From Microvirga antarctica (GTDB lineage: Bacteria > Pseudomonadota > Alphaproteobacteria > Rhizobiales > Beijerinckiaceae): a stretch of DNA of 64,000 nt. The position numbers and the translations under genes are program-made. Where the stretch lies: NCBI RefSeq assembly GCF_017921815.1, contig NZ_JAGEMM010000001.1, forward strand, positions 868,001-932,000, in the 5' to 3' direction. Below the pieces are notes generated by a model, which made no database searches, was not told the origin of the DNA, and worked only from the letters and a program-made list of their open reading frames with translations. This document shows, in pieces, positions 25,116 through 33,331 of this stretch (position 1 is the stretch's first letter; every line of letters begins with the position of its first letter).

Positions 25116-25778
25116 ATGTCCGGCACCGTCTACGTCATCAACCCCAATTCGTCCGCTGCGGTCACAGAAGGTATCGACACGGCCGTGGCTCCGCTGCGCA
25201 GCGCGGACGGTCCGGCCATCACCTGCCTGTCGCTGGCAGAAGGTCCTCCGGGGATCCAGACCCAGCGCCATGTGGACGGGGTCATCCAGCCGCTCTTGAG
25301 GACATGCGAAGACCTCGAGGCGACAGCCGGCGCCTTCGTCATCGCGTGTTTTTCCGACCCGGGGCTCTTTGCCTTGCGCGAGCAGAGCGCGCGGCCGGTC
25401 CTCGGCATCGCCGAATGCGGGGTGTTGACGGCTCTCACGCTCGGGCAGCGTTTCGGCGTCATCGCAATCCTGCCCACTTCGATCCCGCGCCATCTGCGTT
25501 ATTTCGGCGCGATGGGCGTGACGGAACGTCTGGCAGGCGATCTCTCGATCGGCCTTGGCGTCGCCGAGCTTGCGGACGAGACCCGCACATTGAGCCGCAT
25601 GATCGAGGTCGGCCGCAACCTCAAGGACCAGCACGGGGCCGACGTGCTGGTGATGGGCTGCGCCGGCATGGCGCGCTTTCGCCGTCCGCTGGAAGAGGCC
25701 GTCGGCGTCCCCGTCGTCGAGCCGACGCAGGCCGCGGTCGTGATGGCCGTGGGGCGCGTGCGCCTCGCCGATCACTAA
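25116..25778 (+). CDS. Asp/Glu/hydantoin racemase family protein
   Basis: A 220-residue protein of the Asp/Glu racemase superfamily, closest in pattern to hydantoin racemases (start VYVINPNSSAAVTEGI). The two catalytic Cys are present: Cys78 in IACFSDPG and Cys182 in VMGCAGM. These enzymes interconvert D- and L-forms by a two-base mechanism, so the partner hydantoinase can use both isomers. It starts 8 bases after the first amidohydrolase stop. The location next to a hydantoinase supports a role in ring-compound use, though maleate isomerase-like activity is an alternative. Confidence 0.9.
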   Translation: MSGTVYVINPNSSAAVTEGIDTAVAPLRSADGPAITCLSLAEGPPGIQTQRHVDGVIQPLLRTCEDLEATAGAFVIACFSDPGLFALREQSARPVLGIAECGVLTALTLGQRFGVIAILPTSIPRHLRYFGAMGVTERLAGDLSIGLGVAELADETRTLSRMIEVGRNLKDQHGADVLVMGCAGMARFRRPLEEAVGVPVVEPTQAAVVMAVGRVRLADH

Positions 25779-25806
25779 CATCATTTCCAGCCACGCCGGT
25801 GTCACG

Positions 25807-27261
25807 ATGATCGATCACAACAGCAAGACAACCCTCTTTCGCAATTGCGACTGGCTTGTCGCCTGGGACGAGAACGCAGCCTCGCACGTCTATCTCCGCG
25901 GCGCTGACCTCGCGATCCGCGGCGACACCATCGTGCATGTGGGGCCGGATTTCCCGGGCGTCGCCGATGAGGAAATCGACGCCTCGCGCATGATGTTGAT
26001 GCCAGGCTTCGTCGACGTGCACAGCCACCCGGGACACGAGCCCGGTTGGAAGGGCATGCTCGAGGAACTGGGGAGCCCCCGACTCGGACAGAGCTCGCTC
26101 TACGAGTTCATGCCGGTCTTCAACATCGGTCCGCAATACAGCCGTCCGTCGCTTCGCGTCGCCGTCTCCGAACTGCTCAAGAGCGGCGTGACGACCATCT
26201 GCGATCTCGGCACGCCGCGCGAATCGTGGGCGGGCGACTACGCCGAGACCGGCATCCGCGCGGTGCTCTGGGGCATGTTCCGCTCCGGTCCGTGGAAGAC
26301 CACCGACGGACACTCGGTCCAGTACGATCTCGACGAAGCGCGCGGCGACCGCCTCTTGCGGGAAGCCATCACCATCGCCGATGCTGCATCGAAGCACCCG
26401 AGCGGACGCATCACGGGATATTTCGGACCGTCCCAGATCGACACCTGCACGGAAGGCCAGATCCGCGATGCGCTCGATGCCGCCCGCGAGCGCAACCAGC
26501 CGATCCAGATCCACGCCGCCCAGAGCATCGTGGAGTTTCAGGAAATCATCCGCCGCACGGGTTGCACGCCGATCGAATGGCTCGAGAAAATCGGCGCTCT
26601 GGGGCCCGACACGATCATCGGACATTGCATCTTTCTCAACGACCATCCGTGGATCCACCTGCCGCAGGCCAGCGACTTCGAGCGCCTGCGCGACAGCGGA
26701 GCCATGGTGGCCCATTGTCCGGTCGTGTTTGCCCGAAGGGGGATCGCGCTCAACACCCTGAGCCGCTACATGAAGGCTGGCATCCGCTGCGGCATCGGTA
26801 CGGATTCGTTTCCGCACAATATGCTCGATGAGTTGCGCATGGCCTGTTATGCGGGCCGGATCGTTGCCGGCAGCTTCACGGCATCGTCCACCACAGACGC
26901 CTTCATGGCCGCGACCGCGATCGGCGCCGACATGATCCGTCGTCCCGATCTCGGACGGCTGGCGCCCGGCTGCCAGGCCGATTTCTCGGTCGTCGACATG
27001 ACCAACCCCTACATGCAGCCGGATTACGAACCGATCCGCAGCCTTGTCTATTCGGCCAACGACCGCGCCATCAAGGATGTCTACGTGGCAGGCCAGCAGG
27101 TCGTGCGTGACGGGGTGGTAACCACCTTCGAGATCGGCGAGGATATCGAGATGCTCCGGAAGGGCCAGGCCGAGGCGATCGCGGCCGCGCCGGAGCGTGA
27201 CTGGGCCGGCCGCCGGCTCGACCAACTGAGCCCACGCGTTTTCCCCATGCGTGAACGGTGA
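25807..27261 (+). CDS. Amidohydrolase (TRZ/ATZ, cytosine-deaminase-like subgroup), second paralogue
   Basis: A 484-residue paralogue of the 23659 product with the same motif layout: VDVHSHPGHEP, QIHAAQSIVEFQE, GHCIFLNDHPWIH, VAHCPVVFARRG and GIGTDSFPHNML. The start (NCDWLVAWDENAASHVYLRGADLAI) also parallels its sibling, so the pair arose by duplication and then diverged. The second His of the first motif is in HSHPGHE instead of HCHSGDE, which may shift substrate choice. It closes the island; the next operon is convergent. It is probably cytoplasmic, and the substrate is unknown. Confidence 0.9.
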   Translation: MIDHNSKTTLFRNCDWLVAWDENAASHVYLRGADLAIRGDTIVHVGPDFPGVADEEIDASRMMLMPGFVDVHSHPGHEPGWKGMLEELGSPRLGQSSLYEFMPVFNIGPQYSRPSLRVAVSELLKSGVTTICDLGTPRESWAGDYAETGIRAVLWGMFRSGPWKTTDGHSVQYDLDEARGDRLLREAITIADAASKHPSGRITGYFGPSQIDTCTEGQIRDALDAARERNQPIQIHAAQSIVEFQEIIRRTGCTPIEWLEKIGALGPDTIIGHCIFLNDHPWIHLPQASDFERLRDSGAMVAHCPVVFARRGIALNTLSRYMKAGIRCGIGTDSFPHNMLDELRMACYAGRIVAGSFTASSTTDAFMAATAIGADMIRRPDLGRLAPGCQADFSVVDMTNPYMQPDYEPIRSLVYSANDRAIKDVYVAGQQVVRDGVVTTFEIGEDIEMLRKGQAEAIAAAPERDWAGRRLDQLSPRVFPMRER

Positions 27262-27308
27262 GTGCGACGCGTAGGGCAGGCGCAGGGCGTCGCGGCGGCG
27301 GAAAAATC

Positions 27309-28322
27309 CTACCAGCGCCGATGCACTTCCTCTGCCCAGCCAAACAAGCGCTCGACGACGAGGCGGCGACCCGCCTCGTCGATGACATGGCCATTGAAGT
27401 ACCCGAAGCATTGATGCTCCTTGCTGATGACGACGAGCCTGTCGAATGACGATTGTCGGTCGTAGACCGGCGTAAAAACCAGGTCGATCCGCTCGCCCCG
27501 GATGGTCCATGGGCGCAGCCAATCGGTCCTGTCATAAGTCCATTTGAGCTCCTGGCTGATCTTCTCGATGCGCCCGTCAATCCTGAGCGCGTTCTCCGTC
27601 GAGGGAGTGCCGTCTGTCCACTTGGCCCCCAATTGCAGGCCGATCTCGTGTCCATGACTGCGACCGCTCGCCGATCCCCAGTTCCAGACGATTGAATAAG
27701 GCCAGCGGCCTCGGCCGTGATCGAGTGTCGCGTAGGAGACCGCTTCGTCCACGATGTGGTCGACACCGTCGGCGGTCACCGTGCCACGGACGGGCAGGCA
27801 ATTGTCCTTGCAGGTATATTGAAACCGGGTGGTGTCCCACGGGACCACGACACTCATGGATTCATGCTGCGCACCGCGGATGACGTCGAGATCGACATGC
27901 AGCCTGCTGGTGCGCGCCACAAGCCGCACGCCGCTTTTCGTGGGCAGCATCTCGATTGCCATCCGGTTTCCGCGACCGATGACAGGACCGCCGCCTGATC
28001 GGTCAGGCATCTTGTCGACCTTGCTGCGCGGCAGCCAATGAATCTCGGCCTCAGAGAAGGCCTCGAGTGTTCTCAGGTCGAGAAAGAACGTCGCCAAAGT
28101 GACGCGATAATCCGAATGCGAGACGTTCACCGCCACAACCAGATCGGGAGTCGCGATGCACCAATATTCGAAGCGCTTGTTGCGCCCCCAACCGCGCAGA
28201 TTGGCCCGGTGCAGGGGAGACCGCGTCCAGCCGACCGCCTCTGGATTGAGCGTGCCATCCGGCAGACACAGATCGACCTGTGAGGTCAGTTCGCGCTCGA
28301 CCTTGATGACGCCGCCTACCAT
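27309..28322 (-). CDS. DUF2804 protein, second of a tandem pair
   Basis: A 337-residue protein of the DUF2804 family (function unknown). Recognisable blocks: GWTRSPLHRANLRGWGRNKRF near residue 28, YATLDHGRGRWPY near 200, IGLQLGAKWTDGTPSTENALR near 230 and the C-terminal ERLFGWAEEVHRRW. No signal peptide is seen. ATG 28322 overlaps the stop of its sibling by seven bases, so the two are translated together. It is the last gene of a sugar-ABC operon. An enzymatic role on the imported compound is inference from context only. Confidence 0.85.
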   Translation of the reverse strand: MVGGVIKVERELTSQVDLCLPDGTLNPEAVGWTRSPLHRANLRGWGRNKRFEYWCIATPDLVVAVNVSHSDYRVTLATFFLDLRTLEAFSEAEIHWLPRSKVDKMPDRSGGGPVIGRGNRMAIEMLPTKSGVRLVARTSRLHVDLDVIRGAQHESMSVVVPWDTTRFQYTCKDNCLPVRGTVTADGVDHIVDEAVSYATLDHGRGRWPYSIVWNWGSASGRSHGHEIGLQLGAKWTDGTPSTENALRIDGRIEKISQELKWTYDRTDWLRPWTIRGERIDLVFTPVYDRQSSFDRLVVISKEHQCFGYFNGHVIDEAGRRLVVERLFGWAEEVHRRW

Positions 28323-29362
28323 TTCCGCCGAACCTCTTCCGCGAGTCCGAGGACCCGGGCCACATGAAAGGGCTGCCCATCGTCCGCAACGATGGTGCCG
28401 TCGAAATGTCCAAAGCACTGATCCAGCCGCGCACTGATGACGACACGATCAAACAAGTGGTGGTGGTGAATGACCGGCGTGAACGTCAGATCGACCCGAT
28501 CACCCTTGATCGTCCAGGGCTTCATCCAGTCGGCGGTATCGTAGGTCCAGTCGAGCTCGTCGCTGATCTTGTGCAGGCGACCATCGATGCGCAGGACATT
28601 CTCGGTGGAGGGCGTGCCCGCCGTCCATTTTGCACCAAACTGCAACCCGATCTGGTGACCATCCGTGTCGCCGCTCGCGGCAGCCCAGTTCCAGAGGGTG
28701 TCATAGGGCCAGCGTCCGCGCCCATGATCGTGAATCGCGTACGCGTCTCCACGCGTAATCGCGCGTTCAATCCCATCGACGACCACGCGGCCCTCGACCA
28801 GAAGACAGTTATTCTTTCGTGTGTACTGAAACAGCCTGTCGCTCCACGGGACCAGCACGCCCATGGACTCCCGTCCCGGTTCTTCGAACACCTGCGCCTC
28901 AAGCAGAACCCGTGCGCTCTTTGCATAAAGCGCCGTCCCCATCGCATTGGGTGTCATCCGCACCTCGATGGTTCGCCCTGCCGCAGAGAGCGGCGCGGTT
29001 CCGTCCATATGCGAGAGCCCGCCCACTGGCGGCAGCCAGCGATTCTCGCGCGCGCCGCAGGTCTGCCTGGTCTTCAGGTCCACAAAGGTTGACGCGATAT
29101 TGGCGCGGTAATCATGATGAGAAATATTGGCCGTCACCACGAAATCCTCGGTCATGATTCCCCACCATTCAAACCGCTTGTTGCGGCCCCAGCCTTTCAA
29201 GTTGGCACGGTGAAGGGGGGTTCTGCTCCAGCCCACTGCATCGGGATTGAGCCTTCCGTTCGCAAGGCACATATCGACGGGCCGGTCGATCTCGCGCTCG
29301 GTGCGGGTGCCGACCGAGAACGCTCCTGGGATACGATCGGGCATGGCGACGCGGCGGGTCAC
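28316..29362 (-). CDS. DUF2804 protein, first of a tandem pair
   Basis: A 348-residue DUF2804 protein sharing long blocks with its downstream sibling (GWSRTPLHRANLKGWGRNKRF; HDHGRGRWPYDTLWNWAAASG; AKWTAGTPSTENVLRIDGRLHK; ARVLGLAEEVRRKW). The start is GTG 29362 overlapping the GntR stop as GTGA, or ATG 29344. The conserved Trp/Arg/His-rich blocks suggest a common active or binding site. The pair differs most in the middle (residues 95-150), where substrate choice may lie. No function is known for the family; the operon ties it to uptake of a sugar-like solute. Confidence 0.85.
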   Translation of the reverse strand: MTRRVAMPDRIPGAFSVGTRTEREIDRPVDMCLANGRLNPDAVGWSRTPLHRANLKGWGRNKRFEWWGIMTEDFVVTANISHHDYRANIASTFVDLKTRQTCGARENRWLPPVGGLSHMDGTAPLSAAGRTIEVRMTPNAMGTALYAKSARVLLEAQVFEEPGRESMGVLVPWSDRLFQYTRKNNCLLVEGRVVVDGIERAITRGDAYAIHDHGRGRWPYDTLWNWAAASGDTDGHQIGLQFGAKWTAGTPSTENVLRIDGRLHKISDELDWTYDTADWMKPWTIKGDRVDLTFTPVIHHHHLFDRVVISARLDQCFGHFDGTIVADDGQPFHVARVLGLAEEVRRKW

Positions 29363-30057
29363 GCGGATTTTTTCATCGTCAGTTCGGCCACAAGAGCGGA
29401 CCCGGCAGTGCGCTCGTGCTCCACGATAATGGCCGCGGCCCGATCGAAGTCGCCTTCGCCGAGGGCTTTTCGGATAGCGTGATGCTCGTCGAGAGATCCA
29501 CGCAGGCGATCGGGAACCGCATTGAAGCCACGATGGAACGCTGACGTCTGCGCCGTGAGGTTACTCAAGAGTTTCAGGATCCACTGCGTGTACGGCGTGT
29601 CGGTCAGGAACGTATGAAATGCGCGATTGAGTCTGGCGTAGGCAGAAAAATCCAAGGCGCTGACAGCTTCCTCCGAGTCGGCGAGATTGCGATCGATCTC
29701 AGCCAGACGTTGCTCTGTGAAGCTGAGGCCGCCGAGTCTGACGGCCAAGGCGCCCAGCGCCCCTCGTATGGCATAGACCTCCTCCACCTGCTCGCTCTTG
29801 ATCGACGCGACGACGACCCCAAGATGCGCGTGCGAGTCAAGCCAGCCCTCTGCCGAGAGGCTCCGCATGGCCTCGCGGATGGGTGTCTCGCTGATCCCGA
29901 TTTCCTCAGAGACCTGCCGGGTCGTGATCCGATCTCCGGCACGGACGGCGCCCGATATGACCATCTCCTGGATATGCTGTCGCGCGAGATCGGACTTCGT
30001 CAGGAAGACGGGCGCGGGGGGCATCGATCCTGCGCCGCGATACGATGGTTTCTTCAT
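29359..30057 (-). CDS. GntR-family regulator (FCD subfamily) of the sugar-ABC/DUF2804 operon
   Basis: A 232-residue regulator with a winged HTH (ARQHIQEMVISGAVRAGDRI; EEIGISETPIREAMRSL) and an FCD effector domain with likely metal ligands in ARLNRAFHTFL and SLDEHHAIRKAL. It is encoded inside the operon, between the MalG-like permease (4-base gap) and the DUF2804 genes, so it is likely autoregulatory. A perfect ATTCTATAGAAT palindrome over the -10 box of the operon promoter is a good candidate operator. The effector is probably the imported compound or a product. Confidence 0.9.
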   Translation of the reverse strand: MKKPSYRGAGSMPPAPVFLTKSDLARQHIQEMVISGAVRAGDRITTRQVSEEIGISETPIREAMRSLSAEGWLDSHAHLGVVVASIKSEQVEEVYAIRGALGALAVRLGGLSFTEQRLAEIDRNLADSEEAVSALDFSAYARLNRAFHTFLTDTPYTQWILKLLSNLTAQTSAFHRGFNAVPDRLRGSLDEHHAIRKALGEGDFDRAAAIIVEHERTAGSALVAELTMKKSA

Positions 30058-30061
30058 GCGG

Positions 30062-30922
30062 TCATCCCTTCGTGGCGCCGTCGGCGAGGCCTTTGATCAG
30101 CCACTTCTGTACAAGCAGCGCAAACACCACCACTGGCAGTACGGTGAGCGTTCCGACTGCCGTCAGAGCGCCCCAATTCGCACCGTTGACCGAGTCGCCC
30201 GCGATCCCTGCGATGGCAACCGGAATGGTGCTGGCATAGCGGTTCGTGAGAACCAGCGCGAAGAGCAGTTCTTCCCAGGCGAGAATCACGCTGAAGATCA
30301 GCGTCGACAGCAGCCCCGGCAGGGAGATCGGAACGATAATTCTGAAGAAGGCACCGAACCGCGAGCACCCGTCGAGCATCGCCGATTCCTCGAGCTCTTC
30401 GGGAAGCGCCTTGAAGAAACCGCGCATCAGCCACATCACGTAAGGAATGAGGAACGTGCAATAGGCCAGGATCAGTGTGATGTGCTTGTCAGTGAGTCCG
30501 AGATTGCGTGCGACCAGGAACATCGGCACGGCGAGGGCGATCGGCGGAACACCGCGCGACAGCAGGATCAATGCTCCCATCGTTGCCAGCCCCTTCACCT
30601 TGATCCGCGCGAGGGCGTAGCCCGCCATCGATCCCGCGGCAATCGAGATCAGCCCAGCACCACATGCAACGATAACCGTATTGAGCATGCGGTTGGGGAT
30701 GTCGGCATGCTGCAGGTAGCTGGTGTAGGTCTCGATCGTCGGAGTGAAGAAGAAGGTCGGAGGCGTCGTAAAGATGTCCCGCGGCATCTTGAAGGATGTC
30801 AGCACCATCCAGAAAATGGGGAATAGGAACATGATGCAAGCGGTGATGCCGCCGGCGATGCGCACATAGCGCCCGATCGGACGTTTGCGCCGTCTGCCAG
30901 CAAGGGTGAGGGTCGCGCTCAA
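30062..30922 (-). CDS. Carbohydrate-type ABC permease (MalG-like)
   Basis: A 286-residue permease with six helices and the MalG-type EAA loop (GFFKALPEELEESAMLDGCSRFGAFFRIIVPIS). It starts with a basic N-terminus (RRRKRPIGRYVRIAGG). Its ATG overlaps the stop of the MalF-like gene by four bases. In CUT1 sugar importers this subunit pairs with the MalF-like protein and contacts the shared ATPase, which here is encoded at the head of the operon. Confidence 0.93.
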   Translation of the reverse strand: MSATLTLAGRRRKRPIGRYVRIAGGITACIMFLFPIFWMVLTSFKMPRDIFTTPPTFFFTPTIETYTSYLQHADIPNRMLNTVIVACGAGLISIAAGSMAGYALARIKVKGLATMGALILLSRGVPPIALAVPMFLVARNLGLTDKHITLILAYCTFLIPYVMWLMRGFFKALPEELEESAMLDGCSRFGAFFRIIVPISLPGLLSTLIFSVILAWEELLFALVLTNRYASTIPVAIAGIAGDSVNGANWGALTAVGTLTVLPVVVFALLVQKWLIKGLADGATKG

Positions 30923-31851
30923 TACATGCCCTCCAGCTTCCGGGTGCCGCGGAGAAACACCGCGGTCAACACCATCGTGATGACCAGAACAATCACCGCC
31001 ATGGCGGCTGATTCCGCGAATTTCAGCGAGCGGAAGGCCTCCTCGTAGATGAACAGATTGATCACACTCGTGGCTCTACCGGGTCCTCCATTCGTCGCCG
31101 CCAGAGCGATATCGAACATCTTGACGGCGCCCAGCCACCGCACGACGAAAGTCGCGGCAATGATCGGCACTAGGAGCGGGAGAGTGATCGACCAGAACGT
31201 GGTCCACCAATTGGCGCCGTCGATTTCTGCTGCCTCAAACACATCACGCGGAAGCGATAACAGGGCGGCGGTTGCAATCAGCGTGACGAACGGCGTCCAG
31301 CGCCACGTATCGATAATGACGATGGTGATCATCGCGAGCTTCGGATCGCCCAGCCAGTCGAAGGGGCCGAGACCGACGAGCCCCATCCAGTAATTGACGA
31401 GCCCCCAGAGCGGGTCGAGCATCATGCGCCAGACGCCGCCGGCGACAACGGGTGCCACCACCATGGGAATGATGAAGAGCGCACGGATAAGCCCGCGACC
31501 TTTCCATTCCGCATTGATCAGGAACGCGATGCCGAAGCCCAGTACCATCTGCAACGGCAGCGCCAGGACAAGATAGATGCCCGTCACCTCGAGCGAATTC
31601 CAGAATCGCTCATCCTCGATCACGGTCAGGTAATTGTCCCACCCAACCCACTCGGTAGCGGTGAATGTCCCCAGGTCGAGTTCGGCGAAGCTGATCTGAA
31701 TCGTGTAGAAGATTGGATAGGCGAGAACAGCCAGTAGCAGGAGGGCTGCGGGCGCCATAAAGGCCCAGCGGCTGACGACGTCGGCCGCTCTCCCCCTGCC
31801 CCGGATGCGCCTGGCACCCGGAGCCATCTGGTCAACAACGGTCATGGTCAC
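30919..31851 (-). CDS. Carbohydrate-type ABC permease (MalF-like)
   Basis: A 310-residue permease with six helices. The EAA loop (LPRDVFEAAEIDGANWWTTFWSITLPLL) and the motif RALFIIPMVVAPVVAGGVWRMMLDP are typical of CUT1 MalF/UgpA subunits. The N-terminal 30 residues are basic and cytoplasmic. It overlaps the binding-protein stop and the MalG-like start by four bases each, so all three genes are translationally coupled. The substrate class is inferred as a sugar or sugar alcohol from the family. Confidence 0.93.
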   Translation of the reverse strand: MTMTVVDQMAPGARRIRGRGRAADVVSRWAFMAPAALLLLAVLAYPIFYTIQISFAELDLGTFTATEWVGWDNYLTVIEDERFWNSLEVTGIYLVLALPLQMVLGFGIAFLINAEWKGRGLIRALFIIPMVVAPVVAGGVWRMMLDPLWGLVNYWMGLVGLGPFDWLGDPKLAMITIVIIDTWRWTPFVTLIATAALLSLPRDVFEAAEIDGANWWTTFWSITLPLLVPIIAATFVVRWLGAVKMFDIALAATNGGPGRATSVINLFIYEEAFRSLKFAESAAMAVIVLVITMVLTAVFLRGTRKLEGMY

Positions 31852-33215
31852 TTCAGAAGTCGCTCGATCTTCTTCGCGGCGCTTTTGAGCGCATCGTCAG
31901 CACTGATCTGCCCGGCCACGGCACGACTGGTCTCATCGGCCAGAATCTGCTGGACTGCATCGGACTTCGCCAGACGCGGCCGCCACATCTGACCGGACGC
32001 TGAGGTATCGTAGGCCTGCTGCAATGCGGCATAGACGGGGACGAGCCATGCCTGCTCGGGTGCCGTGGCGAGGGTCGATTTGCGCGCCGGGAAGACGCCC
32101 AGTGCGTTGGCGTGCCAGACCTCTCCTTCCTTGGAACTCAGCCACTGAAGGAGGGCCCAGGCGGCCTGCGGGTGCTCGCTCTTGTTGGTGATCGCACCAC
32201 TCCAGATACCCCTATGGGCGCCGGGTCCACGGCTTCCCGCCGGCATGACCTGGATGCCCACCTGATCAGGCGTCAGGGTAGTGGTCGCCGGATCAACCGC
32301 CGTGCCCTTGAAGACGCTGCCCCACATGAACAGGGTCGCGACCTGGCCCTGGCGGAAGGCCTGCAGGGATTCATTGAAGCCGTGGCTCGAGGCACCGGGA
32401 GGTGCGAACTTGAGCAGATCGATATGAGCCTGGAGAGCCTTGACGCCCTCCGCGTTGTCGAAGGCCGGCTTGTTATCCTTGTCGAGAAGCGCGCCGCCGT
32501 TCGAATTCAGGATCGTCTGCCAGATTGTGGGCGTGAGCGAGTCGCGTGTGAAATAGGTATCGACGGCCCATGAATCGATCTTGCCGTCGCCGTTGGTATC
32601 CTGCACGAGCTTTGGCGCCTGTGCGACATACTCAGCCCATGTCAGGCTCGGCGTCGGCGCGGGCAGACCGGCTTTCGCGTAGAGTGCCTTGTTGACGAAC
32701 ATGAGGAGCATGTTGGAGCGCAGCGGCACGCCATATTGCACACCCTCCCACTCGCCTGCCGCCAGTGGCGATGCGTTGAAGTCAGCCCAATCGTAGTCCG
32801 GCTTCGTCCACTGCCCCGCACCCTTCTTCAGATCGAGCAGCGCGCCGGTCCTGGCCAGTTGTGGAATCCAGGGGTCGTCCGCAATGATGATATCGTAGGT
32901 GGGCTTTGCGCCCGTGACGTCGAGCAGGCTCTTGGCGAGAAGCTCGGCGTAGGGCACGCCGTCGATTTTCACCCTGATGTTCGGATAGACCTTGTTGAAC
33001 TCCGGCACCATGCTGGTCTGCCACTGTTTGGCAAACGCCTCGTTGGCGATCATCCGGATTTCCACAGGCGCCTCCGGCGTTCCCAAGCCGCCACCATCCT
33101 TCGCGGCCGTCTGCGCGAAACCGTGCGATGTGAGCGCCAGCGTGGCGATGGCGGACAACCCCGCCGTCAAAGCCCGGCGCGAGAGGCACCCGGTGCGCTT
33201 CTGTTCCTGTCCCAT
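31848..33215 (-). CDS. Carbohydrate-type ABC binding protein, probably Tat-exported
   Basis: A 455-residue SBP_bac_1-type protein. Its leader has a twin-arginine segment (CLSRRALTAGLSAIATLAL) and a cut near SHGFAQ, suggesting export by Tat rather than Sec. Mature features of the CUT1 class: EIRMIANEAFAKQWQTSMVPEFNK at the start and YDIIIADDPWIPQLARTGALLDL in the middle. ATG 33215 is preceded by GGGGG at 5 bases; an earlier ATG at 33281 is less likely. It supplies ligand specificity for the operon; the ligand is unknown. Confidence 0.92.
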   Translation of the reverse strand: MGQEQKRTGCLSRRALTAGLSAIATLALTSHGFAQTAAKDGGGLGTPEAPVEIRMIANEAFAKQWQTSMVPEFNKVYPNIRVKIDGVPYAELLAKSLLDVTGAKPTYDIIIADDPWIPQLARTGALLDLKKGAGQWTKPDYDWADFNASPLAAGEWEGVQYGVPLRSNMLLMFVNKALYAKAGLPAPTPSLTWAEYVAQAPKLVQDTNGDGKIDSWAVDTYFTRDSLTPTIWQTILNSNGGALLDKDNKPAFDNAEGVKALQAHIDLLKFAPPGASSHGFNESLQAFRQGQVATLFMWGSVFKGTAVDPATTTLTPDQVGIQVMPAGSRGPGAHRGIWSGAITNKSEHPQAAWALLQWLSSKEGEVWHANALGVFPARKSTLATAPEQAWLVPVYAALQQAYDTSASGQMWRPRLAKSDAVQQILADETSRAVAGQISADDALKSAAKKIERLLK

Positions 33216-33331
33216 GTGAACCCCCCTATATGCGCCGCTGCGAAGGCGGCTTGAGCGGATGCGCAACGGAGCGCTGCGCATCGAATGGACGTGTCCCGTT
33301 TGGCGTGACGCGGGATGTAGGCGAGTGCCGA

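Noticed and set aside
25621-27522. 633-codon minus-strand open frame over the second amidohydrolase
   Set aside because: Antisense shadow; the plus-strand product has full catalytic motifs and an operon context.
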